In this document: in pieces, positions 63,157-64,000 of the stretch
How the letters are laid out: each line of letters starts with the position of its first letter
Position numbering within the stretch: the first letter of the stretch is position 1
Origin: Styela clava
Lineage: Eukaryota; Chordata; Ascidiacea; Stolidobranchia; Styelidae
NCBI RefSeq assembly: GCF_964204865.1
Contig: NC_135252.1
Span: 15,459,383-15,523,382 of the forward strand
Reading direction: 5' to 3'
DNA length: 64,000 bases
The notes under the pieces: model-generated
Told to the model about the DNA's origin: nothing
Database searches by the model: none
The model's input: the letters and a program-made list of their open reading frames with translations, nothing else
Program-made: the position numbers and the translations under genes

Positions 63157-64000
63157 GTGAGTCTGCCGATCATACAGTTTGAAAAGTTTATAAGCTTCTG
63201 CATATTTGATAGGCATGTTGAAAGTAATTTTAGAATACAACCATGTAGGCTACTGTTTTTTGTGTGTGAATATCACCAGCTAATAAGATAAAACTGGCAT
63301 ACTTGTGTCAATATTTAACTATACATTACAGTTTCTCTCAGCAAATACGATTGTTTATTGTGATATTCTGAATCCTCCATGGAAATGAAATCTACTCCAA
63401 TTCAGTTCAGTTGAACTTGTATCCATATAATATGTGTATAGTTTATGCTATACTGTATAGATTTTAAAAACTATCTATTTTCTACTTGCACAAAGAATTC
63501 ACATTGATGTCCAATTTCTCTTAGCAAACAAGGTACAAAATTGTTTTTCGTAATAGTATGAATCTCTTATGGAAATGTAATACATTTCAAATTAGTCAAG
63601 ACCAGTTTTGTGAATCACTGCCATCTCATGATGCCATAATCATGCCATTGTATTCTGCTGACTGACCTTTTTTGATCAGTAATCATAATTGACTGCAGTA
63701 AGTTCATTAGGAAATTTTCACATTTTAAGAAGTTTCAGGATTTTGCCTGTTGCTTTATCAACAAGTCAGGTCATAGCAGGAAGTAATTGGTGTGATGGCT
63801 GAGGCGGTCTTGTCTCGTAGGTTACAGTAAATTTTTCGTGTGATTCTTATATACCTTAGAGATCTATTAGTTATAGCATAGGCAGGAGATATACAATTTA
63901 TGACATTTACAAATTATGACATTATACAAATTATGTGCTTTTTGATCATAGGAGCTATACCATGTTGGTTCAATAAATGTTGACAAAAAAACGGTTCAAG
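63157..64000 (+). other. RAB35 intron, incomplete
   Basis: AT-rich intronic DNA. A tRNA-like A-box text (GGTGTGATGGCTGAGGCGGTC) at about 63789 resembles SINE family 2 heads. The window ends inside the intron. Confidence 0.5.

Overview
The window is AT-rich (roughly two thirds A+T) animal nuclear DNA. Genes are split into many small exons with GT-AG introns of about 60 bp to 2 kb, and the introns and spacers are full of short SINEs and non-autonomous DNA transposons. The gene set (DAP1, CCHCR1, ATXN2, DNTTIP1, RAB35) points to an invertebrate deuterostome. A tunicate is my best guess, but nothing here proves the species. I rebuilt exons by hand from splice sites, conserved motifs and reading-phase continuity. 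All complete plus-strand models come out as whole numbers of codons.

Layout. 1-5.6 kb: no recognised gene; a nested tandem repeat (2.4-3.2 kb) and MITEs. 5.6-7.4 kb: coding-like exons of an unrecognised minus-strand gene. 7.4-11 kb: spacer with a full SINE and a copy of an inverted-repeat element. 11.03-11.34 kb: DAP1, 102 aa, intronless coding region. 12.7-22.8 kb: CCHCR1, 17 exons, 951 aa. 22.8-26.2 kb: spacer with a strong hairpin of about 129 bp. 26.2-46.2 kb: ataxin-2, 29 exons, 1572 aa, with Lsm, LsmAD and PAM2 elements and several hAT insertions in introns. 46.2-51.2 kb: 3' UTR and spacer. 51.2-56.6 kb: DNTTIP1, 14 exons, 481 aa. 59.3-60.6 kb: a second unrecognised minus-strand gene. 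60.96-61.40 kb: an inverted-repeat MITE. 61.9 kb to the end: RAB35, first five coding exons, running off the window.

The five recognised genes all lie on the plus strand but do not form one pathway. Two relate to RNA granules (ataxin-2 and, through P-bodies, CCHCR1), one to a histone deacetylase complex (DNTTIP1), one to endosomal traffic (RAB35) and one to autophagy/TOR signalling (DAP1). I found no operon-like or defence-like system and no CRISPR, rRNA or functional tRNA. The most unusual items are the two unrecognised minus-strand genes, a duplicated exon end inside CCHCR1, a large unfamiliar ataxin-2 exon, and the hairpin at 24.5 kb.
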